From positions 13,401,501-13,465,500 of the forward strand of contig NC_060114.1 in the NCBI RefSeq assembly GCF_021155765.1: 64,000 nucleotides of DNA, written 5' to 3'. The notes below the pieces were generated by a model. The model was not told the DNA's origin, made no database searches, and worked only from the letters and a program-made list of their open reading frames with translations. Made by a program: the position numbers and the translations under genes. Origin of the DNA: Diprion similis. Its lineage: Eukaryota; Arthropoda; Insecta; Hymenoptera; Diprionidae. Positions 49,851 through 62,100 of the stretch are shown piece by piece (position 1 is the stretch's first letter; every line of letters begins with the position of its first letter).

Positions 49851-50070
49851 GTGTATCTACATTAGTATGATTTGGTTGAATTGATCCTCGTCATAGTGAC
49901 GGACTATAGTCGCGTCTAAGCCGCGTTCTGGAATTGGTATCCTTCTTTGGGGTTAGATTGAATCGTCAATTTGTCTAGCATTATCGAGAGCAACGAGCGT
50001 CGTGTCGCGTCGCGAGGAGGGACGAGACTGCCGGTGAAGTAAACGCGAGGCTGAAGGTTCGGAAAGGTTT

Positions 50071-50100
50071 TCCAAAGGCTTCCAAAGGCTTCCAAAGGCT
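50071..50100. repeat. Tandem TCCAAAGGCT x3
   Basis: Three perfect 10-bp units in direct tandem. Confidence 0.9.
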
Positions 50101-52678
50101 CCCACTATTCCTCGTCCTCCTCGTTCTCCGGTCCACGACCAAAGGATTTCGTGTATTTAGGATAACAAGCTGTTCTGACTTCGATTCGTATGCAGGACTC
50201 GCAGGGCTCCTTTATATTGACATATCGTCGCACGTGATCCAAATACATGCGACATTATATACCAAATTCCTCGAACAAAGCGCCCACTACACGCCCTGGT
50301 CCCCTCTAGCTTTCTCTCCCCAGCTCTCTCTCTTTCTCTCCGCCGATTGCTAGCTCGTCTCTTCTCCTGTGCGCGACCCTCGATCACCTATACAACAGTT
50401 TGCAGGACTCACTCCCTCATCCACTGCAAATCGTCTATAAACGCAAACAAATTGCTCGGAAGACAATCGCTCGACGTTCATTTCCCTTCCGCATCGAATC
50501 ATTCTCCGTTTGCTAGTGCTGCAGTATCCTTTTATATCGATCCTCTCGTACATTTTTATGCAAGCTCTATTACTGCTCTATAGTCTAATAAGACTTGCTT
50601 TCAAAAGTTTTCCAATCACTTACGGAGAAAAGGGTCAACAACTTTCATGCTTTCAGCTTTCTCGAATCAGGATAAACTTGCATTTTTTGCCATTTCCATC
50701 GATCATTTCGATATCCAGAACCATATTCTAACGTTTTGCGAAGCACGCTGTTAAGATACGATGTAAGATTTCCGCTCGGTGCGTTAAAACAGCTCGATGA
50801 TGGATATCTGTTTCAAATATTCACGCCCTTTTACACCACTAGGGCTGTGAAATGAATGCTTTTGAAAACCCTTTACTGGAGGGCGGACAGTTACTGAGGT
50901 ATAAATATTAAACCGAGTCTGCTGACCACATGGTACAGACAGCGAGTTTACGTCGGACATTCATAGGTGTATCCATTGCTGTCTTATGCTTTACACTCCT
51001 CCACACCCTTGCGGTACCAATAATCCGTTTTTCTCCATTACTTGATGAATTTCTGTTCAATGCAATTCAACACTTGCACAGTGACGCTAATCTAACAGTC
51101 CATAAAAAGGGATAAAAGTCACCCTTGCTTTAAATTCTTCTCTTTCTTTTTCTCTTGTTATCATCTCATTTAACAGCCAGTCGCAGAGTTGCAACTGCAG
51201 TCATGAATACATCGAATACCGGGTCGGGCGTTAATTAAAATCTCTGTTAACAAGTGCCTGCCTATACCTAATCTACCGGGAACGCTGAATGTTACGTTTT
51301 GTATTGTTACTTTTGTTTGTGTGCATAATATGACGCGTATTTCCGCTTCCGTTACTCCAGCGCGGCTGTAGGCTAACTCTCTTTCTCTCTTTCTCGACGT
51401 TTATTCCGCCCTGGAGGCGTGACATGTTTATATCTGGACGTCAACCGTTCGTTTTCCATTTAGAAACGCTACGCTCTTTGCTGCTCTCTCTCTCTCTCTC
51501 TGTCTCTCTTCTACACTATGCAGCTTCGTCGACGTATAGGTGTAACGTTTACGATGCACATATTATTCGGAACTGAATGAAAAATTTCATTTTTAACCAA
51601 GGTTTTGCCTAAATTCAGTTCTCGGTTTGCTGCAGATTTTCATTCCTAACTAGTGTCGTAATGGTTCTTATTTTTTATTCAGTTTTAATTTCTTTGTTCG
51701 TACTTCTTAACGAGAATTTATAATCTAAATAAATTCGATAATTTATCCAATTTATAATTTGAGCTGGAGTCTTCAGAGTGGCCGCATATACATATATATA
51801 TATATAGCGTTATTTGTCGTAGCCGTGCAGGTACCTTGATTAATCGTCCGTTGTGCTAATGGGACATTTTTCTGTACACAGCGACACAGGAAGGTGTCAA
51901 AATAATTCATTTGCTGTGAAATATTACCACTCTTGTGTCTCTCTCTTTCTCACTATTCGTTTCCTCCTTCTCCTTCGGTCGTTCTAACTCTCACGAGACA
52001 CTTACCGCTAATTGTTCCGCACCGCCTCATGGATATACCTTATAGGCGTACCGTTATGCGTGTGTTTGGCCATAATGTAGGGCCAATCTAACGCCTGGCA
52101 CATAATAGGTACACCATCTGCAGTTCACAACCGCGTTACCAAAATTTTAATGTTTAAGAAAATTTTTGGATCTTTTTTCTTTCCTTTTTTTTTGAGGAAT
52201 TCTTCAACCGCGATTAATTCCAATCGTTTTCTATTTGACGGGGTTCTTCTTGCTATCGTACTATTAATAAATCAACGAGAAAGTGCTGATAAATAAATAA
52301 ATTAACGGCTTCTCTTGAAATATAACTCGTCTTGACTTCATATCACGGAAGACTACCTCGTACCTAGCATGAATACATGTATGAGGGTGCATACAGGCTA
52401 TTCCAAAAACTTGCTACACCGAGTTATAATGTTACTTTACTTCTCGAACACGTAAAGACTGGTTAGGGATGGTTTTTTCCGTAGCATTCGGTCGTAATTG
52501 ACTTTGTCGTAGTTGAGGCTGAAAGTAATTCAATTTGGTATGATCGATCGTCAATGATCGCGATTCAAAGTGCATAAAAACTTGATTCACGTTTGTATAA
52601 ATATCAGACGCGTACGTAATGAGAGCGTGTGATGATCTTTAGTTGTAAGTTTTGACGATCTTGGTTGTTTCTTGGTAG

Positions 52679-52772
52679 CTTTCGACTCTATGCGAACGTT
52701 TCGTTGGAGGTTGAAAGGCTCGAGACCACCTTCGTGGAAGAGCCTGTAGAGAGAATGAAATCCTTAGGAAAG
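52679..52772 (+). CDS. Candidate internal exon, 94 nt (tentative)
   Basis: The stretch is bounded by a pyrimidine-rich acceptor (GGTTGTTTCTTGGTAG) and a strong donor (GGAAAG|GTAAGA). One frame stays open for 31 codons, giving a charged peptide containing VSLEVERLETTFVEEPVER. I do not recognise it. With no flanking exon identified, chance cannot be excluded. Confidence 0.2.
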
Positions 52773-55700
52773 GTAAGAACTCCGAAAGGTATATCATTGC
52801 CAGGCAGGGCGTGGTACCGGCGTGAAGTTGGCGCCGGCAGCGATAGATACCGCTAATTATCGATCGTAAATAATCGAGTCTTAGGATACACGGCAGCACC
52901 GCACGTCATCCTATCGCGTTGAAATCGCGGCACCGCAAAGAACAAGGGGGATAAGAAAAACTAAAAAACATGTGGAATGAAAAGAGGAACAAGATGAAGG
53001 CGGTGAAGAATTTCATCGAGGTGAGTACAACGTCTAACAAACAGCTATTGCGCAGGAAGTGGCGATCGGGACGAGATATCAATTGGCTCGATGATAACGA
53101 TTTGTAAAACCATCGTAAAAGATTCAAGAGACTAGATTTAAAACTTTCGTTGCTGTTATTCCATTGATTCGCATGTTGTTTTAATGCTTCTTCGATCGAT
53201 AGATTGATTCTGGGATCGATCAGTTTTCACTAATATTCACTTGTTTTTTTTATTCAGTTTTATCCATTTTCAAATGGTTTTCATCAATTTTTGAGAAATC
53301 TTCTTTACCTACTGTCAATTATTAGCCATTTTTTGCTATATTATCGATTCGGATCTACCGATTTCAACCAGTTTTTACCGATTTATATCGAATTCGGATA
53401 TTCCTAGATAATTTTTGAATTGTATCATTTACTTCAAGGCAGTATTCTGTTGATTATTGATTGTTAGTTCTTTTCTTATTCTCGATACCGATTCTTACCG
53501 ATTTTAGTTGCACATCCGATTCGATCTTTTCTGAATACGGATATTTTTCACTTATACGAACTACGCGCTGTGCCATGACTTTCACGATTCACATTTACCC
53601 AGATACCGATTTCCGTTGAAACGTTGATCCGTACAATCGAAAAGGAAAATAAAAACAGGCCGGAAAAAAATCTTCTCAACAAAACAACTATATGTGCCAA
53701 GGTCAATATTATCGAGGAAAAATCTTGTCTTTATTTTGAAAAATAATTCACTCATCGCCTTTTTTCAAATTCTCCTCTTCAATTCTTTATCAAGTCAATT
53801 TTCCTCGTCACGTTGTATTAATTCCTCTTCGGTCGCGGTACACGTCGACTGGCTGGTTGGAGCGGCGTGGTTATAGGAAGTTGGAAAGTGTCGAGCGAAT
53901 TCTCGGAGATATCGCGTTACCGAGCCGCGTCTTTGATCTCGCGACACTCACAATTTCCCGCGCTCGCGATACACCCCTATTTTCTGCGCGCTAGACGAGC
54001 CACCCTTGATGAGAGACCGGGCACCAGTTACTCGCCTACCTAATCACAAGGCTCGCCATCATCCAGGGCAGCGACCGTTAACGTTAACGTCAAGGCTAAC
54101 GTCCACGTTCGCGTTACGTTCGTTCCCACCTCGTCAACCCCAAGCGCAACGTTACGTCGGTCGATTTTGTCTTCGATGAGAAAATTTTATGGGCTGATAA
54201 TCGTCATCGATTTCTATGTTTTAGAAAGTAAAATATTTTTTTGGTATGCATATGTCCGTTGTTGAAATACGTTTTATTTATAAAAATTAGGCGAAGAGAG
54301 AAAGAGTCGTCATTATTGCTTGACGAATATTAGCAAGACGTTCTTACCTAATTTAACGCTTAGAAGAATCCTGAGAAAGGATACATTATTGTGATAAATT
54401 TATGCTAGTTCTTGGAAGTGTTTTCACAATGAGGAAAAAATTTAGCCACAGATAAAAGTGGTTATGCTGAAATTTATATCTTAAGTAACAATTTACGAGT
54501 AATAAATTGTGAGTGAAATTTTCGCATATAATGTGGATAACAAAGAACAGAAGATGAAAAACCGCAGGTCTACTACGGTATACAGCCAATAAATTCTTAG
54601 AAACTAATCACCCTGGGCAATAGCGTGTAGATATATGTACAGTAATAAGTATGTGTGTGTGTGTGTGAGTACTTGGCACGTAGTTTTGGGGTGAGAAATC
54701 CTTCCTGCAAATACAATATAACCCTTTATTTGTTTCATTCTTCGCTCTCTCTGGTCGTGATTCAAACAATCCAGACATCCCGGTAAACACTTGCAGCATT
54801 CGCAAGATCCGCGTGAAGCCCGAAGCGATTTACCAGAATTCGCGTCGTGCAAATATGTTCATCCCTTATATGTACTGCAGGAACACTTTCAACAGCCACG
54901 GGACCAGATCTAGACGTCGCTACTGCATCGAACTACAAATCGGTATACTATCTATTCACTACTTGCAAACGAACAAACGAACAAACCAACCAACCAACCA
55001 ACCAACCTCCTTTCGAGATTCGAACTTCCTCCCCTGAACTGCAACCACTCCTGTTCAGAGAATATATACACCTCGAGGTTAGACAAACACTTTGCCAGAT
55101 TGCCAACGCCGTCACGAATCACCCCTTTTACACCAAACCTTCATTCTTCACACTCTCTCCTTGTCTATCGCTCTTTATCTCTCTTGAGAACCCTTTGATG
55201 TCTCGTAGACTCAGCGACGCGATTGCTTCGCAGATATGTCATAGATTAGGCTCGTGTCAACTACGGTCTTGATTGCGCTCTAACGGACCTTAGATTTGGA
55301 TTCGGCGATCCCAAAAACGTAAAGTTATGACGATTGCGGTAGTTTCGAAAATTTATACGACTGTGTACATCACTATTTTCTTACTTTCAACAGCCATTTG
55401 CTGAAAATCGGCTCGGAAGATGCTCCATTCTGACTTCGGATTTGTATTCACCGATAAAAAGTACGCAAGAAAACATGTTTCGATGTTGTTACAAACAATC
55501 GACTAAGTATAGCGAGTTCAACTAACAAATAACAATTTAATTTTAACTACCTACCATAAAATTATCTCACTGCGTGTTGTAAAATGTACTAAACGCGACG
55601 CTTAGACGCAGAAGAAAAAACTTGCTGAAGTCATTTTTCAAAAACAAGAACAAAAAAAAAAAAAAAAAAATGTTTAAAAAAAAAAGATGAGTGAAAAAAG

Positions 55701-57346
55701 AAAAGTGAGGCGAAGGTCTTCACGAGGAAGGTGAGTTTGAAAGTTTTAAAACCGTCTTGCGTCGATCCGTCCTACGTTAGTATTTTTTTTTTTTTTAAAT
55801 TTTTTTTCCTCTTATTTCTCGTTGGCGCGAGAAGGCGCGGAGGCGAGCAATTAAGTTTGAAGTGTTTCCTGCAAGGTGTGACTGCAGGGCGAAGGAACTC
55901 GCTGCTTCTGCTTCTGCTGTTGCTGTTGCTACTGCTGCTACACAGGGATAGGCTGCATCGGCCGAAACGAACTACCAACGGAAGAAAATAAAACCATTGA
56001 GTCTAGGCGCTCGCCACCTGACTCTGAACGAGAAATGCAGTAGCTGTCAGTAAAACGATGATTATTATTGCATTTTTATTGGATAAGGATGCGCCACGGG
56101 AACCCTTTAAACTGTACCACCTTTACATCGTCCTCGTGCTTGCGATTATTCACTTCGGTATATATTAAGTGTACAGTACACGGTATCTGTACTTTCATCT
56201 TTGATGGTGGAGAGCGTTAAACGTTTTCGAATCGCGGTGAAACTTTGCATCTCATGAAATTTTGGTGCAATGGTAATTGGTTATGGATTAAGAAAGCTTT
56301 CGCCACTACGCGAACCTTTGTTAGTACTGATTGTGAGATACTTAATCGGTATAATTATTAGATAAATAATCAGAAACATTTCGATAATTATACTCATACA
56401 GTGTGATCTACTCGACGAGTGGGTGTAAAAAATTAGAAACAGCGAAGATCAGGATGATCAGAAATCTGGACGTAAAAATATCGAAAATCGAAAAGAAAGA
56501 AAGATCAAAGTGACGAAATTTTATCAAGCTAGAAATTCATGGAACTGAAAATCTTCGATTATTCGGAATTTCGATGTGTTTAGATTAAATTTTTTTTTTT
56601 AATTTTCGCACTTTTGAAAGCTCGACTTGTCGGAGTTACGCCCTTTCGGTATTTTGTCATTTCCAAATTTTTTTCCTTCGGAACTTTGAGCGTCGAGTTC
56701 CTTCGAAGCATTCGAAACTTTGATGTTTCGTCAAAGTTTTATTTCTCTACTTTAATACTCGTGACTAAAAAATTCGGATTTTGACACCTTCGGAACTTTT
56801 CTAATTTAATATTTCACCACGAAACATCTCCCCTCGATTGAATAATCAAATTCGATATGTCAAATTGAAACTAATCCATTCAATCATATATGCGGAAAAG
56901 CGTTTATAAGCCAGCGATATTTCAATATTCTACACGACATGTTTTTCCCACCTAGGAAATCTTAGCGATGCGTAATACTCGTCAGAATTATAATAATGCG
57001 AGACCGCAACAATGGAAAAAAATCTTTAGCAACGTCAGGCTATAAGTGACAACGATGCCACGCGCCTCGTCACGTCGCAACGAAACGACGAAAGAAAACA
57101 CTTGCCACTTCATGTAGGTAGCCATTTTGAATACATCATTTTTCCGGCAACATCAGCACAACCTCGAGGTTCTCATTCCTTCATTTTTATCTTTGCAAAG
57201 GCGCGTATAATACTGCCAAGTACCCAGCATAGACTTTCTCTCACTGTCTCTCTTTCGCACGCGAAAACTTCGTTGTTTGCTGCTTTTCTCTCGCTTTCGT
57301 ATAAAATAATATCCAAGTATGTATATACGTATGTGTCTAGATTTAG

Positions 57347-57377
<31 letters not shown>

Positions 57378-57430
57378 TTTTCTTCTCTATTAAAGTAAAT
57401 ATCTGAATAGCCAACTTAAAAGAAGGATAT

Positions 57431-57451
57431 GGGGGGGGGGGGGGGAGGGGG
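57431..57451 (+). repeat. Poly(G) tract
   Basis: Fifteen G, one A, then five G. A G run this long is rare in this AT-rich DNA. It can form a quadruplex and is prone to length error in sequencing. Confidence 0.85.
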
Positions 57452-57990
57452 ATAAAAAAATCTACCAAAGGCTTACTTCGTGAACTCTGTGTGTGACTTA
57501 AAGTAAAGATGGGATTGAATTGAAATTCGTCACGTCATTCCCTGCGGGGTAAATCCGAATTAATTAAGCGGTTTGAACGGCCCTTGCCGAGGTGGGCTGC
57601 AGTCTCTTTTGTTTGCGTTTTTTGCTTTATATCCATCTGACAAGACGCTTTTCGTTTTTATTTTTTATCTTCATTTGTACCTACTTCTCTTCTTTTTGTT
57701 TCTCCCTCTCTCTCGTGTTTTTAATTTTTTTTTTCTTTCGTCTCTTTTCATTTCATTTCAATTAATTTTTTTTTTGTTTATTATTATTATTATTATTATT
57801 CCTCTCGGTTTGTCTAGTCTCCGTCTCGTTATGCTCCTCGTTTTACAACCCAACCCACTGCTCAACCTAACTTAAACGCGGTAGCCAGGCGGTAGCTGAT
57901 TGGTTAATTGAGACTCGAGAGATTCGAAACTTCAAGCCAACAAAACTAACGCAGTTACTAATCCCTTCTTCCTTTTCCTCCTTCACCTTC

Positions 57991-58031
57991 TCTCTCTCTC
58001 TCTCTCTTTCTATCTCTCTCTCTCTCTCTCT
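57991..58031. repeat. (CT)n microsatellite, interrupted
   Basis: Two (CT)n blocks separated by TTTCTAT. Confidence 0.85.
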
Positions 58032-58515
58032 TGCTCCGCCGCATTCTGCCCGCAGTAAAAATGAATATCAAGAATAATTACGAGTTATGCACATATTCAA
58101 TATCAAAGATTTGGAATATTTCTGAATTCTGAATAAAATATTCCGAATCCGTTTATCTTTTCAGAGATGGAAAAAAAAAAAAAAAAAAAAAAAAAACGCA
58201 GTGTGAATATTTTCTCAATATGCCCTGCCTGATACACCAAAAACGATGTTTATAGGATAAAAAATTCGTTTCATCTATCTCTCGCTTCCCTTCTCAATTT
58301 CAAACTGAACATAATAGATGTTCGGGGTTTTGTGTTTGGGGTTGACTACGTAAGTACGCGAAGCCTGCTCCATATATGTATACTACATACTGGTCATCCT
58401 ATTATTCATTGCCAGTTGATTTGCTGGCTGTAAAAATATCGCGAATTGGTCCACAACGGGCGTCCAGACTCCCAATAATCTCGTAATTGGTGTCAAAGAT
58501 CCCCCAAGTACCTAC

Positions 58516-58605
58516 CTCAGAACACGTAACTCGACTATCTGGTCTTCGATGTTTCCACAGCTTGCGAGGCAGCATCCAGTGCTGCTGAACCATCGCGAGG
58601 AGCAT
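58516..58605 (-). CDS. Candidate 5' coding exon, 30 codons (tentative)
   Basis: From an ATG at 58605 on the minus strand, 30 codons run to the donor TCTGAG|GTAGGT. The peptide is mixed and basic in its second half (RKLWKHRRPDSR). No domain, no second exon and no promoter are evident, so this is only a lead. Confidence 0.15.
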
Positions 58606-59134
58606 GGACCAGTTCACTTTTAGACACGAATTCTTTTTCTCTCCCTCGATTCATTTCTCGCGCACACCTCAGTGGCACTTCAGTCATTATCCTCACTGTT
58701 ATCTTTTAAAAAGTTGGTACAATAAGGGGCGACCCATGGGGGACGCAGGCGTCGAGGGAAGTGGTCAGAACCTGGTTTAAGCAACTGGTTCGTCACGATG
58801 TTTATTTACTCAAAGAGTTCTTTTGTGCCTGTATAAACTGGCCCGGAACTAATTCCAACCTGCGACATCAAGCCCTCGGCTGGCTGTTGAATTTATTAAA
58901 TTTCCAACCCCCGACCCGGTTTAGAAGAAATTTAAAATAATCCATCAGAAGCAAAGTCCTTGGAGAAATTTGGATTTTTATTGAATTATTAACAATTCAG
59001 ACGTGAAAATTTTTGGAATATTTTTCAACTGGTCAGAGAAGATCTTTCTCTAGTTCGTTACGTAACTACAGCAGCAACAGCAACAGCATCACCATCGGCA
59101 GCATTGAATACCGCGATCTCGAAGGAGCTCGTTA

Positions 59135-59138
59135 GAGA

Positions 59139-59183
<45 letters not shown>
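59135..59183. repeat. (GA)n microsatellite
   Basis: About 24 GA units with one GG interruption near the left end. Confidence 0.9.
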
Positions 59184-59186
<3 letters not shown>

Positions 59187-62100
59187 TAAATAGTAAATAA
59201 ATATCTAACTCGGGCTTTCGTTGCTTATAGTCAGGCAAGAAAAATACGCTAACGATACGCGTTTGTACCTAATACCTAAAGCACAACGACGTGGAAGGAG
59301 AAAAACACCGTCGAGTTACATCTACAGCTGTTGTGTATGGTGCCCGCGAGGCTGCAGTCCGTGGAGCAAAGTGTGAAGTCACTACGAGACGGTGTGTATA
59401 GTAGGGAACAAGAACCGGAGAGAAGTCAAGGTACGCCACGTATCAATTCACCGTCTTATTTATATAAATGACAAGCGAATAATCTCCCTGACAAGTGCAC
59501 ACCTGTACAATCGCGTAAAAATTTCGTCCCGTCGTCCCGTCGACGAGGTATTAAAGTTCAAACAGTCAAAATTTACACAGCGTTAATTGTAAATTATTAT
59601 AATGGTTACACAACTATACGTCAAATATTTGCCGATCCTAGATACGTAATTTACTCGATCTCACGATTGCGTTGGAAAGATGTTTTCTCGTTGTTTTTTT
59701 TTTTTTTTTTTTTTTTTTTTTCTAAACAAATTAGATTCCCACTAGCTTAGATCGATTATGTTGATATTTTTTTTTTTATCTTTGCTGTAATGTTGAAATT
59801 TATTTTTCGAATTTTGAACTTTTTTCAAATAATCCTGGAATTGGATGGATGTTTTTTCATTAACTAGTCTTGCGATCGATGTATAATCTCGAGGATTATA
59901 AGACGCAGCGTAACTTTCGGAATATAACTTTCTCGATGGATTGTACGTATTATATTATTTTCAATAAGCCTTCTACAGACTGGGCATTGTATTTCGTTGG
60001 ATCAGTGAACTTTCCGGCTCCTGAATTGACCAAACACTACCAATTAAAATACCTTACGAAAACGAAAATCATTCCCCCTCCAGCCACCCTCGAGTAGACA
60101 CAACCTTCACTGCTGCACAATAAAAATTACAATCACTATATACCTCTACCCACACATATCTGACTTACGTTTGTACAGAAATAATGCCAAGCAATTATCC
60201 GTGAAGAATTTTTTAAACCTAAAATGAAATTTTTATTAAAAAGACTTTTTATTGATCAAAATTCGGGCACAATCGCACTTGGTGTTCTTTGTCTGTACAA
60301 AAGATAGAATGCAGCTGAACACTGGACTGACAATGGCGAACCTCTTTCGGTCGTTACTTCTGGACAGTGGCAGACATATTTAATGCACATACAAGTAATG
60401 GTCTATCTACACTCTCCTATTATGCTAGAAGAACATGGAAAAAGATTACATTTTTTTCGGAGGGAGAACTCACTGGCTGCAAGCTTCGTTAACCCTTTAA
60501 CGTCTATTTAATTCTACTCACGTCCATCTACTTCCATTTATGAAGAAGGGAACAATAAAAGCTCCGCTTCTCTTCGTCCTCTTCGTATAGGTAAGTGTGC
60601 ACACTCGAGCTAACTCAACCGCGAGTGCCTCATTCAGATCGGACTACATTCAAACTGTCTTCTCCAGAGATCGTCTTGGCGGTCTTTGACGGAGCAGGTG
60701 CTACTTCTTATGCGCAATGTTCCAACTCCATTACACGAGCATTCCTGCTTACGGCCATTCGATACAGAAGGATGATTAATTCAACAGTCGTGAATGAATT
60801 TGCCTGCATTCAAGCTTTTTCTGTCACGTGGATCATGAGCATTGATTCGATCATTGAACATTATCAATTAACCACCATTGACGAGGATCTGACGCAGTTA
60901 GGTGTGAGAGAGTAGGAGTACTAAGAGATCAAATACTCATCAACTCTGAATGAGGATGCGCGACTTGATAGATATTCTCCTCGAATGGTAACGAGGAAAT
61001 GTTTCACAGCGTCAGTGTAAAGACTGGTGAAAATGGAGACGGGAAACGGAGTGGACGGATAGATATATCTTTATTTTACAGCATCGCAGAACGACGATCA
61101 TGAATATTAATCAGCAAACAGCAGCAGCAGCAGCAGTAGCAGGAGCGGCAGTAAATGTTGGCTCCACTTTGCGCACGACGAGAGACGGGGGAAGTGATGG
61201 TGTAGCTTGTACTCCGTGGGGTTTTACTCCCTCTGTCTCTCTTCTCCTCTCCTCTCCTCTCCTCTCCTCTACTCTTGTTGGACTGCGGGATTGTAGGAGG
61301 GTACATATTCATGGCGTTAACGAGCCCTGGCGAACGTTTAATTCCGCCAACCGCCTGAGTTGGGTTAGGGTAACGCGCTTCGCAAACACAAACCCTAACT
61401 AACCGACGACCTGGTGCGCTGCGCGCCTCCTGGCTGTCTCCTCGTTCCACATTGCCTCATGGACCATCCTTGCTGCTCTGTTTGCCTTTTGCAACAACCA
61501 TCAGGGTCCAACAACTCCTGCTCCCTTCGCGTACTTCAGGATCCTCTGACCCGGTATTGCGGAACATACCTTGCAATAAAATTTACTCACAGCATTAAGC
61601 TGCAAGAGTTTCGAAGAAGAGGAAGAAGATTTATTTCTACTTCGTCCTTAGGTTCAGATTCCCAGTCATATTATACTTGACAAGCTTCTTGAGAAAGAGC
61701 GTCGTGCCACCGGCACTAAGTATTAATCGCTGAATTAACATCGTACTGACGAAGGTTTAACTTATGGACATTTTTTTTTTAAGATGGCAGAAGATGCAAC
61801 GAAACAATACCACTTTATTCTAGACTTATTATTTTTAGTACGCGAGAGAGACAGAGGACATCGTAGGGCTTGTAACAACCCTATCTCGTGCAGTGACTGT
61901 GTAATTAATCCTTCAGCCTCCGTGAGGATCTGTCCGTAATGCATCTTGATGATATGAAAGAAGGAAAAAGTAATCGGAGGAACTACGCCAATAAATTATA
62001 CAAGCTAATGCAATTTTGACGTCCCAAGGCAAACCTCAGATACGGATATGACCTCGTCAGCTGGGCAAAATACTGCCTCTCTTTATCTCAAGATATTTAT

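Larger units (their letters stand above)
49851..57300. other. Gene desert segment
   Basis: Contents: three tandem TCCAAAGGCT units at 50071-50100; (CT)n near 51486-51510; a short hydrophobic-start frame after a TATAAATA at 50900-50930; recurring ACCGATTT words at about 53350-53610; an ACGTT-rich cluster at 54070-54160; (TG)n near 54652-54667; CAAC tandem units at about 54975-55010; and degenerate TTCGGAACTTT words at 56565-56815. No gene recognised. Confidence 0.35.

Noticed and set aside
54604..54852. Minus-strand frame with a Cys-rich peptide (CECCKCLPGCLDC)
   Set aside because: The Cys spacing fits no family I know, there is no signal peptide, and the frame runs into a (TG)n repeat.
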